DNA of 64,000 nt. Source: CBDEGK01 sp965237855 (GTDB taxonomy: Bacteria; Pseudomonadota; Gammaproteobacteria; Pseudomonadales; Halieaceae). The notes beneath the pieces were generated by a model. That model was given only the letters and a program-made list of their open reading frames with translations. It searched no databases and was not told where the DNA came from. A program made the translations under genes and the position numbers. This document shows, one piece after another, positions 1-9,318 of this stretch; the stretch's first letter is position 1; each line of letters opens with the position of its first letter. The stretch is taken from assembly GCA_965237855.1 (NCBI GenBank), contig CBDEGK010000005.1, positions 248,001-312,000 of the forward strand. Reading direction: 5' to 3'.

Positions 1-1
1 C

Positions 2-757
2 GCCTGTTCCGAAGCCTTCAAAGATGACGGCGAAGTACTTATTACCGGTATTGGCGTGATTCCGCGCATTGCCGCCAGTCTGACCATGAAAACCACGAAT
101 CCAGACATCCTGATGACCGATTCAGAGGCCTGGATGCTGTCGGAACCGAACCCCGTCGGCGCTCGTGATGCGGATTTCAAACCCGCGCTGGAAAGCTGGA
201 TGGGTTATTCACGCATCTTCGACAATGTCTGGAGTGGCAAGCGCCACGCCATGTTGGGCCCGACCCAGGTCGACCGCTGGGGCCAGTCCAACACCTCGGC
301 CCTGGGCGGTACCTACGATGCACCCAAGGTCATGATGCTGGGTGCGCGCGGTTTTCCGGGCAATTCGATCTGCCACCAGAACAGTTTTTTTGTGCCGGCG
401 CACTCCAGCCGGGTATTTGTCGAGGGCGAGTGTGATTTTGTCTCTTCCATCGGTTACAACCCGGATCGTCTGCCCAAGGGCCATTCGTTAGATGATGTGG
501 ATATTCGCCTGATCGTTACCGATCTGTGCGTCATGGATTTTGGTGGGGCAGATCACTCGGTACGTCTACGGAGTCTGCACCCTGGTATCAACCTGGATCA
601 GGTGTTGGAAAACACCGGCTTCCCGGTGGAAGTTCCCGCTGACGTACCGACAACGCCGGCCCCGACCGCCGAGCAGTTGGCGATCATTCAGCAGATGGAC
701 CCGCACAACCTGCGTGCCGCTCAAATCAGGGACAACCCACCGGGCGACCGTTCCTGA
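2..757 (+). CDS. ipdB: IpdB-like CoA-transferase-family subunit, 5' partial
   Basis: The reading frame is already open at the left edge of the window, so the N-terminus is missing and a start at the GTG at 56 would be false. The protein belongs to the class I CoA-transferase beta-subunit family and resembles mycobacterial IpdB along its length. Shared landmarks are the ILMTDSEAWML region, the GARGFPGNSICHQNSFF segment and the VMDFGGADHSVRL segment. In the family, IpdA and IpdB form a hydrolase that opens steroid ring C in COCHEA-CoA rather than transferring CoA. The next genes match other enzymes of the same pathway, which supports this over a generic 3-oxoacid CoA-transferase. ipdA should lie just before position 1. 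Co-transcription with the following gene is likely because the gap is only 11 bp. Confidence 0.85.
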   Translation, partial: ACSEAFKDDGEVLITGIGVIPRIAASLTMKTTNPDILMTDSEAWMLSEPNPVGARDADFKPALESWMGYSRIFDNVWSGKRHAMLGPTQVDRWGQSNTSALGGTYDAPKVMMLGARGFPGNSICHQNSFFVPAHSSRVFVEGECDFVSSIGYNPDRLPKGHSLDDVDIRLIVTDLCVMDFGGADHSVRLRSLHPGINLDQVLENTGFPVEVPADVPTTPAPTAEQLAIIQQMDPHNLRAAQIRDNPPGDRS

Positions 758-768
758 GGGAAATGACC

Positions 769-1836
769 ATGTTACGAACACGACTGACAGAAAAACTCGG
801 CTGCCAGTACCCCATCGTGCAAACGGCGATGGGCTGGGTGGCCGATCCGAAGATGGTGGCAGGCAGCTGCAATGCCGGCGGTTTCGGTTTCCTGGCCGGC
901 GCCACCATTCCGCCAGAAGAAATGGAACGCGACCTGCTGCGAGTGAAGGAACTCACCGATAAGCCCTTTGGCGTCAACTTTCACATGTATCAGCCCAATG
1001 CGATGGCCATTGTCGACATGGTGATTCGCCATGGGGTGCGGGCAGTCAGTTACTCACGTTCCCCCGGCGCCGACTTGATTGGCAAATTGAAAGATGCGGG
1101 TGTGGTCTGTATGCCCACGGTGGGTTTACCCAAACACGCCATCAAGGCGGTGGAATTGGGCGCTGATGTCATCACGGTGCAGGGCGGGGAGGGCGGTGGC
1201 CACACCGGCGCCATTCCCACCACCTTGTTGTTGCCGCAGGTTGTCGCTGCGGTTGGCGATAAAGTGCCGGTGGTTGCCGCCGGTGGTTTCAAGGACGGTG
1301 CTGGCCTGGTAGCGGCCATGGCCTTCGGTGCCGATGGGATTGCCATGGGCACCCGCTTTCTGATGAGCAAGGAAAGCCCGGTGCCGCAACAAACCTTGCA
1401 ACGCTATCTCGACTGTCGGGATCCGGGCGTGATTATTCGTTCCACGGCCATGGACGGTTTGCCCCAGCGCATGATAATGAACGAGCTGCTGGGTGAACTG
1501 GAGCGAGCCGGGCCGCTGAAGAAACTACTGCTGGCGGTGCGCAATGGTCTGTCCTTTCGCAAGTACACCGGCGCGAGCATTTTTGGATTATTGAAATCCG
1601 CCATCGCCATGCAACGCGACGACGATATGACAGCGGCGCAAGCCATTATGTCGGCCAACGCACCGATGATTATTCAAAAAGCCATGGTCGATGGTCAGCC
1701 ACAATTGGGTGTGCTGCCCAGTGGCCAGGTAGCGGGTGTGATTGACGAACTGCTCAGCTGCGAAGACTTAATCGCCGGCATTGTGGCCGAGGCGGAACAG
1801 CGTCTCGCCGCGCTCGCAGAACAAACCAGAGGATAA
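769..1836 (+). CDS. ipdC: IpdC-like FMN-dependent nitronate monooxygenase-family enzyme
   Basis: A TIM-barrel flavoprotein of about 355 residues from the nitronate monooxygenase/2-nitropropane dioxygenase family. The N-terminal PIVQTAMGWVADP segment, the GGEGGGHTG loop with the usual active-site His and the VVAAGGF phosphate-binding region are all visible. In steroid degraders the IpdC branch acts on CoA thioesters of the last two rings, probably as a reductase, and is encoded beside ipdAB as here. ATG at 763 is possible, but the GAGGG at 756-760 sits only 2 nt from it. ATG at 769 gives an 8-nt spacing and is preferred. A true nitronate-detoxifying enzyme is the alternative, but the neighbourhood argues against it. 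Confidence 0.8.
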   Translation: MLRTRLTEKLGCQYPIVQTAMGWVADPKMVAGSCNAGGFGFLAGATIPPEEMERDLLRVKELTDKPFGVNFHMYQPNAMAIVDMVIRHGVRAVSYSRSPGADLIGKLKDAGVVCMPTVGLPKHAIKAVELGADVITVQGGEGGGHTGAIPTTLLLPQVVAAVGDKVPVVAAGGFKDGAGLVAAMAFGADGIAMGTRFLMSKESPVPQQTLQRYLDCRDPGVIIRSTAMDGLPQRMIMNELLGELERAGPLKKLLLAVRNGLSFRKYTGASIFGLLKSAIAMQRDDDMTAAQAIMSANAPMIIQKAMVDGQPQLGVLPSGQVAGVIDELLSCEDLIAGIVAEAEQRLAALAEQTRG

Positions 1837-1842
1837 AGCATC

Positions 1843-2607
1843 ATGTCGAAACCATTTTCTACCACCATCAGCAACGGCATTGCCGAGATGATTCTCGAAC
1901 ATCCCCCGGTCAACGCCTTCGACAGCCACGGCTGGTTTGCTATTGCCCATGAGATCGATGAACTCGGCGCCAACGATGAGGTTCGGGTGATCGTAATTGC
2001 CGCCGAAGGCCGCGGCTTTTGCGCCGGTGTTGATATCAAAGAACTGGCGGCGGATGCCGGCAAGATTGTCGACGTTAATCGTGGCAACTACGCCACCTTC
2101 AAAGCCATGCACCTCAATCCCAAGCCGGTGATTATTGGCTTGCACGGTTTTGTGCTGGGTGGTGGTATCTGCATGGCCGGCGCCGCCGACATCGTGGTGT
2201 GTGCTGATGATGCCAATTTTGGTGTGCCGGAAATTGATCGCGGTGCCATGGGTGGCGGCGCGCACCTGCAACGTCTGTTCCCGGTACAGAAGGTACGTTA
2301 CATGTATTTCACCGGCGAGTTCATGAACGCCGAGGAGGCCTACCGCTTTGGTTCCATCGAAAAAGTGGTACCACGCGAGGAGCTGTTGTCGGCCTGCCGC
2401 GAGATAGCCGCCAAGATCGCAGAGAAATCCCCGGCCATGGTCAAGCTGGCCAAGGAGGCGCTGACCGGGGTCGAGGACGGCAGCCTGGAAGATAAGTACC
2501 GCTGGGAACAGGGCTTCACCTACGAGGCCTACACCCTCGAGGATTCACAGGAATCCCGCGACGCGTTTGTGGAAAAGCGCGACGCCGACTTTGAGAAAGA
2601 AAGCTGA
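1843..2607 (+). CDS. echA20: EchA20-like ring D hydrolase (crotonase family)
   Basis: A 254-residue crotonase-fold protein. The oxyanion-hole segments GRGFCAGVDIKE and GFVLGGGICMAG are clear, and the FGVPEIDRGAMGGGAHLQRL stretch follows the mycobacterial EchA20 pattern rather than ordinary enoyl-CoA hydratases. It lacks the usual paired catalytic glutamates of hydratases. EchA20 is known to hydrolyse steroid ring D in HIEC-CoA, producing the substrate of IpdAB. Its position directly after ipdB and ipdC fits that order of reactions. It starts 6 bp after ipdC with an AGAGGA ribosome site and is probably translated from the same transcript. Confidence 0.83.
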   Translation: MSKPFSTTISNGIAEMILEHPPVNAFDSHGWFAIAHEIDELGANDEVRVIVIAAEGRGFCAGVDIKELAADAGKIVDVNRGNYATFKAMHLNPKPVIIGLHGFVLGGGICMAGAADIVVCADDANFGVPEIDRGAMGGGAHLQRLFPVQKVRYMYFTGEFMNAEEAYRFGSIEKVVPREELLSACREIAAKIAEKSPAMVKLAKEALTGVEDGSLEDKYRWEQGFTYEAYTLEDSQESRDAFVEKRDADFEKES

Positions 2608-2616
2608 AGAGTAGTT

Positions 2617-3780
2617 ATGGATCTCACATACACAGATGAACAGAATGCCTTTCGTGAAGAGGTGAGAAGTTGGTTGGTGGCCAATGTGCCTGCCGAACCG
2701 CTTATGAGCTTTGATACGGAAGAAGGGTTTCAACAACACCGGGATTGGGAGGCCAAGCTCAACGAGGGCCGCTGGGGTATGGTGACCTGGCCAGAAGCGC
2801 TGGGCGGTCGCGCCTGTGATTTGCTCCAGTGGCTGATTTTTGAAGAAGAGTACTACAAAGTGCGGGCGCCGCTGCGAGTGAACCAGAATGGCATCTTCCT
2901 GCTGGGTCCGACCCTGATGGAATACGGCACCGACGAGCAGCGTGCGCGTATTCTGCCGAAGATGGCCAACGGTGAGGAGGTCTGGGCGCAGGGCTGGTCG
3001 GAACCCAATGCTGGCTCCGACATGGCGGCGATTCGTGCCAAGGCAGAATTGCAGGGCGATAAATACATTATCAATGGTCAGAAGACCTGGTCCACCCGCG
3101 CAGTGTGGGCGGATTGGTGTTTCGGTATGTTTCGTACCGACCCCGACAGTGAGCGCCATCGCGGGCTGACGTTCATCCTGGTGCCACTCGATAGCCCCGG
3201 GATTACCGTGCGGCCCATTCCTCAGCTGAATGGCTTACCTGGCTTCGCCGAGATCTTTTTCGATAACGTGGAAGTCGCGGTGGAAAACCGGCTTGGCGGT
3301 GAAGGCGAGGGCTGGGCCGTGGCCATGGCCACCGCCGGATTTGAGCGCGGGCTGATGTTGCGTTCGCCAGCACGTTTCCAGGAGGCTGCGCGTCGCCTGA
3401 TTGAACTGTACAAAGAGAATCGCGACAGCGCCGATGCCGACCCAGCTGTGAAGGAGGCAGTCTTGCGTGCCTACATGGATGCGGAGAGTTACTGCCTGAC
3501 AACCTATCAGACCGCCTGCCGTATCAACCAGGGTGGCAAGATCGGTGCCGAGTCATCCACCAACAAGATTTTCTGGTCCGAGCTGGATCAGAGTATGCAC
3601 GCCACCGCCATGAGTATTCTCGGTGCGCGTGCAGAATTGTTACCCCATGCACCCGATGCCACCGGTGTCGGTACCTGGCTGGACGGTTGGTTGTTTGCCC
3701 AGTCGGGACCGATTTACGCGGGTACCAATGAGGTTCAGCGCAATATTATTGCTGAAAGAATGTTAGGAATGCCGAGGTAG
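2617..3780 (+). CDS. Acyl-CoA dehydrogenase, FadE31-like large subunit
   Basis: A 387-residue acyl-CoA dehydrogenase with the usual order of helical N-domain, beta middle domain (WAQGWSEPNAGSDMA, INGQKTWSTRA) and C-terminal helical domain ending in GTNEVQRNIIAERMLG. In steroid degraders such proteins work as heterotetramers with a shorter partner, and the gene immediately downstream encodes such a partner. Gene order suggests the pair acts on a CoA thioester late in hydroindane breakdown, as the FadE31/FadE32 genes of the mycobacterial KstR2 regulon are thought to do. The exact substrate cannot be told from sequence. FAD and an electron-transfer flavoprotein are the expected partners. Confidence 0.78.
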   Translation: MDLTYTDEQNAFREEVRSWLVANVPAEPLMSFDTEEGFQQHRDWEAKLNEGRWGMVTWPEALGGRACDLLQWLIFEEEYYKVRAPLRVNQNGIFLLGPTLMEYGTDEQRARILPKMANGEEVWAQGWSEPNAGSDMAAIRAKAELQGDKYIINGQKTWSTRAVWADWCFGMFRTDPDSERHRGLTFILVPLDSPGITVRPIPQLNGLPGFAEIFFDNVEVAVENRLGGEGEGWAVAMATAGFERGLMLRSPARFQEAARRLIELYKENRDSADADPAVKEAVLRAYMDAESYCLTTYQTACRINQGGKIGAESSTNKIFWSELDQSMHATAMSILGARAELLPHAPDATGVGTWLDGWLFAQSGPIYAGTNEVQRNIIAERMLGMPR

Positions 3781-3788
3781 CCAGGGCC

Positions 3789-4823
3789 ATGGATTTTACG
3801 TTTTCAGAAGACCAGTTGTTATTCCAGGAGTCGGTGCGTGACTTCCTGGTCAATGAAATCACGCCGGAAAAGATCCGCGAACTGTGGGAGACCGAGAGCG
3901 GTCGCTCTGACGAATTGTGGCGCCAACTGGCCGAGCTGGGTTTAACCGGGCTGACCGTTCCCGAGGAGTTCGGCGGACTGGGCATGAACGAGCTCGACTT
4001 TGTCTTGCTGGCCCAGGAGTGCGGCTACGTCGCTCTACCCGAACCCCTGGTGCATACAGCGCTGGTGGCGGTGCCGCTGTTGCAGGCGATAGGCGGTGAA
4101 TTGGCCGCTAAGTGGTTGCCTAAAATTGCAACCGGCGCAGCGCGGCTCGTGGTCGGTCTCGAACAAAACCAGTTGGTAGAAGATGCCCATGTGGCCAACC
4201 TGATCCTGTTGCAACAGGGCGATGAATTTCACGCTTTATTACCCGCCCAGGTTGAACTGCGCTACAACGAGTCGGTCGATCCCTCGCGCAAGTTATTTGC
4301 GGTTGAAATCAAAAACGCTAACGCGGTCAGTCATGATCCCGGGCTGGTGCAGGCCGCATTGAATCGGGGTGCCCTGGCCAATGCGGCCCAGGCACTGGGT
4401 TTGGCCCAGCGCATGATTGACCTGTCGGTCGCCTATACCAGCGACCGCCATCAGTTTGGCAAGCCCATCGGCTCCTTTCAGGCGGTGAAGCACCACATGG
4501 CCAATGTCGCGGTGCGTTTGGAATACGCCAAGGCGCCGGTGCACCGTGCGGCCTATGCCGCGGCAAATAAACTGAGCACGCTGCCTGAGAATGTATCTCA
4601 CGCCAAGCTGGTGGCCTGTGAAGCGGCCAACCTCGCCGCCAAGAACTGCATCCAGGTGCATGGCGCGATGGGTTACACCTGGGAAGTGGATCTGCATATT
4701 TTTATGAAGAAAGCCTGGGCACTGGCCAATAGCTGGGGCGATGCCGGTTTTCACAAGTCCCGGGTTGGGGACTTTATATTGGCCGATAACGCACCGCTGG
4801 GTGCGGGCAACACGTTCTTGTAA
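3789..4823 (+). CDS. Acyl-CoA dehydrogenase, shorter FadE32-like subunit
   Basis: A 344-residue acyl-CoA dehydrogenase, shorter than the usual 380 or so, as is typical of the small subunit of alpha2-beta2 steroid dehydrogenases. It begins MDFTFSEDQLLFQESVRDFL and keeps the C-terminal FAD-contact region (DRHQFGKPIGSFQAVKH, CIQVHGAMGYTWE). The middle domain is abbreviated compared with the upstream subunit. It starts 8 bp after the FadE31-like gene, which supports a 1:1 complex. A 42-bp gap separates it from the thiolase gene. The assignment as partner subunit is inference from length and position. Confidence 0.75.
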   Translation: MDFTFSEDQLLFQESVRDFLVNEITPEKIRELWETESGRSDELWRQLAELGLTGLTVPEEFGGLGMNELDFVLLAQECGYVALPEPLVHTALVAVPLLQAIGGELAAKWLPKIATGAARLVVGLEQNQLVEDAHVANLILLQQGDEFHALLPAQVELRYNESVDPSRKLFAVEIKNANAVSHDPGLVQAALNRGALANAAQALGLAQRMIDLSVAYTSDRHQFGKPIGSFQAVKHHMANVAVRLEYAKAPVHRAAYAAANKLSTLPENVSHAKLVACEAANLAAKNCIQVHGAMGYTWEVDLHIFMKKAWALANSWGDAGFHKSRVGDFILADNAPLGAGNTFL

Positions 4824-4865
4824 GAAAGAGCTGAATTGATTAAGTAGTTTAAAGAGGAACTAACC

Positions 4866-6014
4866 ATGGCAGAAGCCTATATCGTAGATGCGGCACGCAG
4901 CCCCACCGGGCGCCGTCGCGGCAGCCTGGCGGATGTGCACGCCGCCGACCTGGGTGCGCACGTACTTAAAGCGCTTGTTGAGCGCAATGACATTCCCGAT
5001 GTGGATTACGACGATGTGATCTTTGGCGCCGTTGATGCTATCGGCCCCCTGGCCGGTGATATCGCCCGCACCAGTTGGCTGGCGGCGGGTCTGAGCCAGG
5101 AAGTCCCCGGCACCACCATTGATCGCCAGTGCGGTTCTTCCCAGCAATCGGTGCACTTTGCCGCCCAGGCCGTCATGTCGGGTGTCAATGATGTGGTGAT
5201 AGCCGGTGGCGTGCAGACCATGAGTTCTATCCCCATATCCTCGGCCATGTTGGCCGCTGAACCGCTGGGTTTCTCCGATCCCTTTTCTGGTTCCCAGGGC
5301 TGGGTGGCTCGCTACGGCGATACCCCCGTCTCTCAGTTCAACTCGGCGCAAATGATTGCCGACAAGTGGAATATCTCCCGGGAAGAGATGGAGGCCTTCG
5401 CGCTGGAGTCTCATACACGCGCGTTAACAGCGATAGAGGAAGGGCGGTTCGCCAGGGAAATCGTTCCCCTCAATGGTTTGGAAAACGATGAGACCCCGCG
5501 TCAAACTTCCCTCGAGAAGATGGCGGGACTCGATCCCCTGGCCGAGGGCGGCACGATTACTGCGGCGGTTTCCAGTCAGACTTGCGACGGCTCATCGGCC
5601 ATGTTGATAGTGTCGGAAGATGCGTTGAAGCGCTACAACTTGACCCCGCGCGCTCGCATCCATCATCTGAGTGTGCGCGCAGAAGACCCGATCTGGATGC
5701 TGACCGCACCAATTCCCGCTACCGCATACGCCCTCAAGAAAGCGGGCATGAAAATAGAAGACATGGACCTGGTTGAAATCAACGAGGCCTTTGCCTCCGT
5801 GCCCATGGCCTGGCTCAAGGAAACCGGCTACGACCACGCCAAGACCAACGTCAATGGCGGCGCCATTGCACTGGGTCACCCACTGGGAGCCACCGGCACC
5901 AAGCTGATGACCACCCTGCTACATGAACTGGAACGTATAGAGGGCAAGTACGGCTTCCAGACTATGTGCGAAGGCGGCGGTCAGGCCAATGTAACAATTA
6001 TTGAGAGGTTGTAA
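4866..6014 (+). CDS. fadA6: FadA6-like steroid ring thiolase
   Basis: A 382-residue thiolase that follows the mycobacterial FadA6 sequence closely from memory, including VPGTTIDRQCGSSQQS with the nucleophilic Cys, the ISSAMLA loop region, the GGAIALGHPLGATG His motif and the C-terminal MCEGGGQANVTIIERL with the second Cys. FadA6 carries out thiolytic cleavage after rings C and D have been opened. It starts at an ATG preceded by AAGAGGAAC. The 42-bp gap upstream is short and shows no terminator, so read-through from the dehydrogenase genes is likely. An SDR gene follows after 3 bp, consistent with consecutive hydroxyacyl oxidation and thiolysis. Confidence 0.83.
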   Translation: MAEAYIVDAARSPTGRRRGSLADVHAADLGAHVLKALVERNDIPDVDYDDVIFGAVDAIGPLAGDIARTSWLAAGLSQEVPGTTIDRQCGSSQQSVHFAAQAVMSGVNDVVIAGGVQTMSSIPISSAMLAAEPLGFSDPFSGSQGWVARYGDTPVSQFNSAQMIADKWNISREEMEAFALESHTRALTAIEEGRFAREIVPLNGLENDETPRQTSLEKMAGLDPLAEGGTITAAVSSQTCDGSSAMLIVSEDALKRYNLTPRARIHHLSVRAEDPIWMLTAPIPATAYALKKAGMKIEDMDLVEINEAFASVPMAWLKETGYDHAKTNVNGGAIALGHPLGATGTKLMTTLLHELERIEGKYGFQTMCEGGGQANVTIIERL

Positions 6015-6017
6015 GCC

Positions 6018-6902
6018 ATGGGAATTCTGGATGGACGGGTCGCAATTGTAACCGGCGCCGGTGGCGGCCTCGGTGCGGCCCACGTACGCGTTATGGCCAG
6101 CGAAGGCTGCGCGGTGATTGTTAACGACATCAATACTGAAGCGGCCCAGGCAGTGGTGGATGAAATCACCGCCAACGGTGGTAAAGCAGTGGTCAACAGT
6201 TCCGACATCACCAACTACTACGACAGCCTGAACGCGGTGAAGCAGGCCATCGAGGGCTTCGGCGGCTTGCACATCGTGGTCAACAACGCCGGCATCAACC
6301 GCGATCGCATGTTTGCTTCCATGACTGAAGCGGAGTGGGATGCAATTATGGCGGTGCACTTGAAGGGGCACTTCTGTATTTCTTCCCACGCCGTGCATTA
6401 CTGGCGCGGACAATCCAAGGAAGGCGTTGAAGTGGATGCGCGCATCATTAACACTACCTCCGGCGCGGGCTTGCAGGGCTCCATTGGACAGTCTAATTAT
6501 GCCGCTGCCAAGGCAGGTATTGCCGCACTGACCCTGAACCAGGCCGCCGAGCTGGCGCGCTATGGCATCACCGCCAATGCCCTGGCGCCATCGGCGCGCA
6601 CCGGCATGACCACGGCAGTCGAAGAAATGGCGGAGCGCATGAAGAAGCCGGAAGACGGCAGTTTCGATCATTTCGCGCCAGAGAATGTCTCCAACCTGGT
6701 GGCCTGGCTGGCCTCCAGTGAGTCGGCACATGTGACAGGGCGGGTGCTGGAATCGGAAGGCGGCCGCATCTGTATTTGCGATGGCTGGCGCACGACCGAG
6801 GGTGTTGATAAGGGAGCGGCCTGGGCGCCGGCGGAGATCGGCGAAGCCATGGCGACCCTGCTGGATCAGGAAACCGCCGCCCAGAACGTCTGGGGAACCT
6901 GA
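6018..6902 (+). CDS. Short-chain dehydrogenase (3-hydroxyacyl-CoA dehydrogenase type)
   Basis: A 294-residue classical SDR. It has the Rossmann motif TGAGGGLGAAH near residue 12, the NNAGI motif, a catalytic Ser in NTTSGAG and the YAAAK catalytic pair. The C-terminal extension beyond the usual 250 residues (about residues 255-294) resembles SDRs linked to peroxisomal type-4 17-beta-hydroxysteroid or (3R)-hydroxyacyl-CoA dehydrogenases. Position between the FadA6-like thiolase and an acyl-CoA dehydrogenase suggests it oxidises a hydroxyacyl-CoA intermediate of steroid breakdown. The exact step is unknown. The gene follows fadA6 by 3 bp and precedes the next dehydrogenase by 13 bp, so it is in the same operon. 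Confidence 0.75.
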   Translation: MGILDGRVAIVTGAGGGLGAAHVRVMASEGCAVIVNDINTEAAQAVVDEITANGGKAVVNSSDITNYYDSLNAVKQAIEGFGGLHIVVNNAGINRDRMFASMTEAEWDAIMAVHLKGHFCISSHAVHYWRGQSKEGVEVDARIINTTSGAGLQGSIGQSNYAAAKAGIAALTLNQAAELARYGITANALAPSARTGMTTAVEEMAERMKKPEDGSFDHFAPENVSNLVAWLASSESAHVTGRVLESEGGRICICDGWRTTEGVDKGAAWAPAEIGEAMATLLDQETAAQNVWGT

Positions 6903-6915
6903 TCGGGTCAAGGCC

Positions 6916-8070
6916 ATGGATTTTAAATTCACAGAAGAGCAGTTGATGATCCGCGATACGGCGGAGGCCTTCCTGGCGGAGGTCTCTACCTCGGAAGCGG
7001 TGCGCGCTGCCATGGCCACCGAACGGGGCTATGACCCGGAACTGTGGCAACGCATCTGCACGGAAATGTACTGGCAGGCCATTCATATACCCGAGCAATA
7101 CGGTGGTATGGGCCTGGGTTATGTGGAGCTGGTAGCGATGCTGGAACAAATGGGTCGCTACCTGTTGTGTTCGCCGTTCTTCTCTACGGTTTGTCTTGCT
7201 ACCAATGCCCTGTTGGTTGCTGGCACAGAGGCGCAAAAAACCGAGTTCCTGTCACAAATTGCGGAAGGCAAAACCGCAACACTGGCCTGGACTGGCAACA
7301 ATGGCAGTTGGGATGCGAGCTCTGTCGAAGGCACTTTCAGTAAGACCGAGGCGGGCTACCTGCTGAATGGTGTGTGGCGCTTTGTGCCCGATGGCCACAG
7401 TGCTGATTTGCTGATTGTTGCCGCCCGTGAAGAAGGCTCCAGCGGCGCTGAGGGGATTGCTTTGTTTATCCTGCCAGCTGCGACCGCCGGGGTTGAACGC
7501 GAGTGGCTGCCAACCATGGACCAGACCCGCAAACAAGCCCAGCTAAATATGAAGCAAGTGTCGCTCAGTACCGACGCCTGTCTCGGCGAGGCTGGTAGTG
7601 CCGCATCTGCGCTTAACAAGATACTCAGCCTGGCGACTGTGGCAGTGGCAGCCGAGCAGGTAGGCGGCGCTCAGCAGGCCCTCGATATCAGCGTCGACTA
7701 CGTGCAGGAACGGGTGCAGTTTGGTCGCACCATCGCCAGTTACCAGGCCGTCAAACACAAGGCCGCCGATATGATGGTGAAGGTGGAAGCGGGACGTTCT
7801 GCGTTATATGCCGCCGCCTGTATCGCCGACGAGGCTCTGAGTGGTGGTGCTCTCAAGAGTGATCTCGACGATGCCGCCAGCGTGGCCAAAGCCTGGTGCA
7901 GCGATGCGTATTTCTTTAATGCGGGTTGTGGCATCCAATTGCATGGCGGCGTGGGATTTACCTGGGAGTACGATATTCAGCTCTACTTCAAGCGAGCCAA
8001 GTCCTCGGAAACTTTCCTGGGCAACGGGGCTCAGCATCGGGAACGCATTGCCGCGTCCCTTCTGGACTGA
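6916..8070 (+). CDS. Acyl-CoA dehydrogenase, FadE33-like subunit
   Basis: A 384-residue acyl-CoA dehydrogenase starting MDFKFTEEQLMIRDTAEAFL. The long upstream extension of the open frame overlaps the SDR gene and is rejected as non-coding. The C-terminal FAD region is recognisable (ERVQFGRTIASYQAVKHKAADM, GCGIQLHGGVGFTWEYD). The middle domain is degenerate compared with typical dehydrogenases, which suggests the partner-like subunit of a heteromer. The next gene encodes a FadE30-like, fully canonical subunit, so the two probably form a second heterotetramer. Substrate assignment is inferred from the cluster. Confidence 0.74.
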   Translation: MDFKFTEEQLMIRDTAEAFLAEVSTSEAVRAAMATERGYDPELWQRICTEMYWQAIHIPEQYGGMGLGYVELVAMLEQMGRYLLCSPFFSTVCLATNALLVAGTEAQKTEFLSQIAEGKTATLAWTGNNGSWDASSVEGTFSKTEAGYLLNGVWRFVPDGHSADLLIVAAREEGSSGAEGIALFILPAATAGVEREWLPTMDQTRKQAQLNMKQVSLSTDACLGEAGSAASALNKILSLATVAVAAEQVGGAQQALDISVDYVQERVQFGRTIASYQAVKHKAADMMVKVEAGRSALYAAACIADEALSGGALKSDLDDAASVAKAWCSDAYFFNAGCGIQLHGGVGFTWEYDIQLYFKRAKSSETFLGNGAQHRERIAASLLD

Positions 8071-8087
8071 AGGCAGGAGGCGAGACG

Positions 8088-9281
8088 ATGAAATTAAGTT
8101 TCAGTGCCGAAGACGAGCAGTTTCGTGAGGAGATTGCCGCCTGGTTGAAAGACAATCTCTGTGGCGAGTTTGAACAGATTCGCGGCCGCGGTGGCCCCGG
8201 TGATGAGCATATGTTCCCGGAGGAGCGCAAAGCCTGGGAGCGCAAACTGGCTGAGGGCGGCTGGACCTGCATTGGCTGGCCGATGGAGCACGGTGGCCGT
8301 GGTGTCACCATCGAACAGCAGGTGGTCTTCCACGAGGAATATGCCCGCGCCGGTGGCCCCGGACGCATGGGCCATATAGGTGAAGGCTTGACCGGCCCAA
8401 CCTTGATTGCCTTCGGCAGCGAGGAGCAAAAGGCGCGCTTCCTACCGGGGATTCTCAGCGGTAACGAGTACTGGTGCCAGGGGTATTCAGAACCGAGCGC
8501 CGGTTCTGACCTCGCCAACGTGAAAACCAAGGCGCGTTTTGATGAATCGAAGAACCAGTGGCTGATCAACGGTCAGAAGGTGTGGACCTCCAATGCCCAC
8601 GAGTCCGAGTTTTGTTTTGTTATTGCCCGCACCGACCCCGACAGTGTCGGTCACAAGGGCCTGTGCTTTTTCCTGGTGGCAATGGACCAGCCCGGCATCG
8701 AGATTCGCCCGATCGAGCAGCTCACCGGCACCAGTGAGTTTAATGAAGTGTTTTTTGACGAGGCGGTATGCAGCGCCGAGGATATTGTTGGCGCACCCGG
8801 CGATGGCTGGAAAGTGGCCATGGGCCTGCTCGGGTTTGAACGCGGTGTTTCCACGCTGGGTCAACAGATGTTGTTTCAGAATGAACTCGACGAGATTATT
8901 CGAATCGCCAAAGAAAATGGCGCCGCGAAAGATCCGGCCATCCGCCAGCGTATTGCCGATGCCCACATTGGCTTGCGTATCATGCGCTTCAACAGCATGC
9001 GCACCTTGTCAGGAGATGGGGAGGACGGGGCGTTACAAAAAGAAGCGATGATCTACAAATTGTACTGGGCCACCTGGCACCGCAACCTGGGTAAACTGGC
9101 CATGGATGTACTCGGCCCCGAGAGTGAAATTCTCGAGGGCGGTGGATCATATAAGCTGAACCGCTTGCAGTCCATGTACCTGTTCACCCGTTCGGACACC
9201 ATCTACGGTGGCACCAACCAGATTCAACGCAACATTATTGCCGAGCGCGCCCTGGGTATGCCCCGGGAACCGCGCGGCTAG
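8088..9281 (+). CDS. fadE30: FadE30-like acyl-CoA dehydrogenase
   Basis: A 397-residue acyl-CoA dehydrogenase with strong resemblance to mycobacterial FadE30. Shared stretches include GGPGDEHMFPEERKAWERKL, WCQGYSEPSAGSDLANV, FERGVSTLGQQ and YGGTNQIQRNIIAERALGMP. In M. tuberculosis the gene belongs to the KstR2 regulon for ring C/D degradation. The start ATG at 8088 is preceded by GGCAGGAGG with good spacing. The open frame extends upstream to 7926, but that part overlaps the preceding dehydrogenase out of frame and is not used. It lies 17 bp downstream of the FadE33-like gene, which is its likely partner. Confidence 0.82.
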   Translation: MKLSFSAEDEQFREEIAAWLKDNLCGEFEQIRGRGGPGDEHMFPEERKAWERKLAEGGWTCIGWPMEHGGRGVTIEQQVVFHEEYARAGGPGRMGHIGEGLTGPTLIAFGSEEQKARFLPGILSGNEYWCQGYSEPSAGSDLANVKTKARFDESKNQWLINGQKVWTSNAHESEFCFVIARTDPDSVGHKGLCFFLVAMDQPGIEIRPIEQLTGTSEFNEVFFDEAVCSAEDIVGAPGDGWKVAMGLLGFERGVSTLGQQMLFQNELDEIIRIAKENGAAKDPAIRQRIADAHIGLRIMRFNSMRTLSGDGEDGALQKEAMIYKLYWATWHRNLGKLAMDVLGPESEILEGGGSYKLNRLQSMYLFTRSDTIYGGTNQIQRNIIAERALGMPREPRG

Positions 9282-9318
9282 CCGACGTGAATTAGCGTCA
9301 CAAAATTAAATACGAAGC

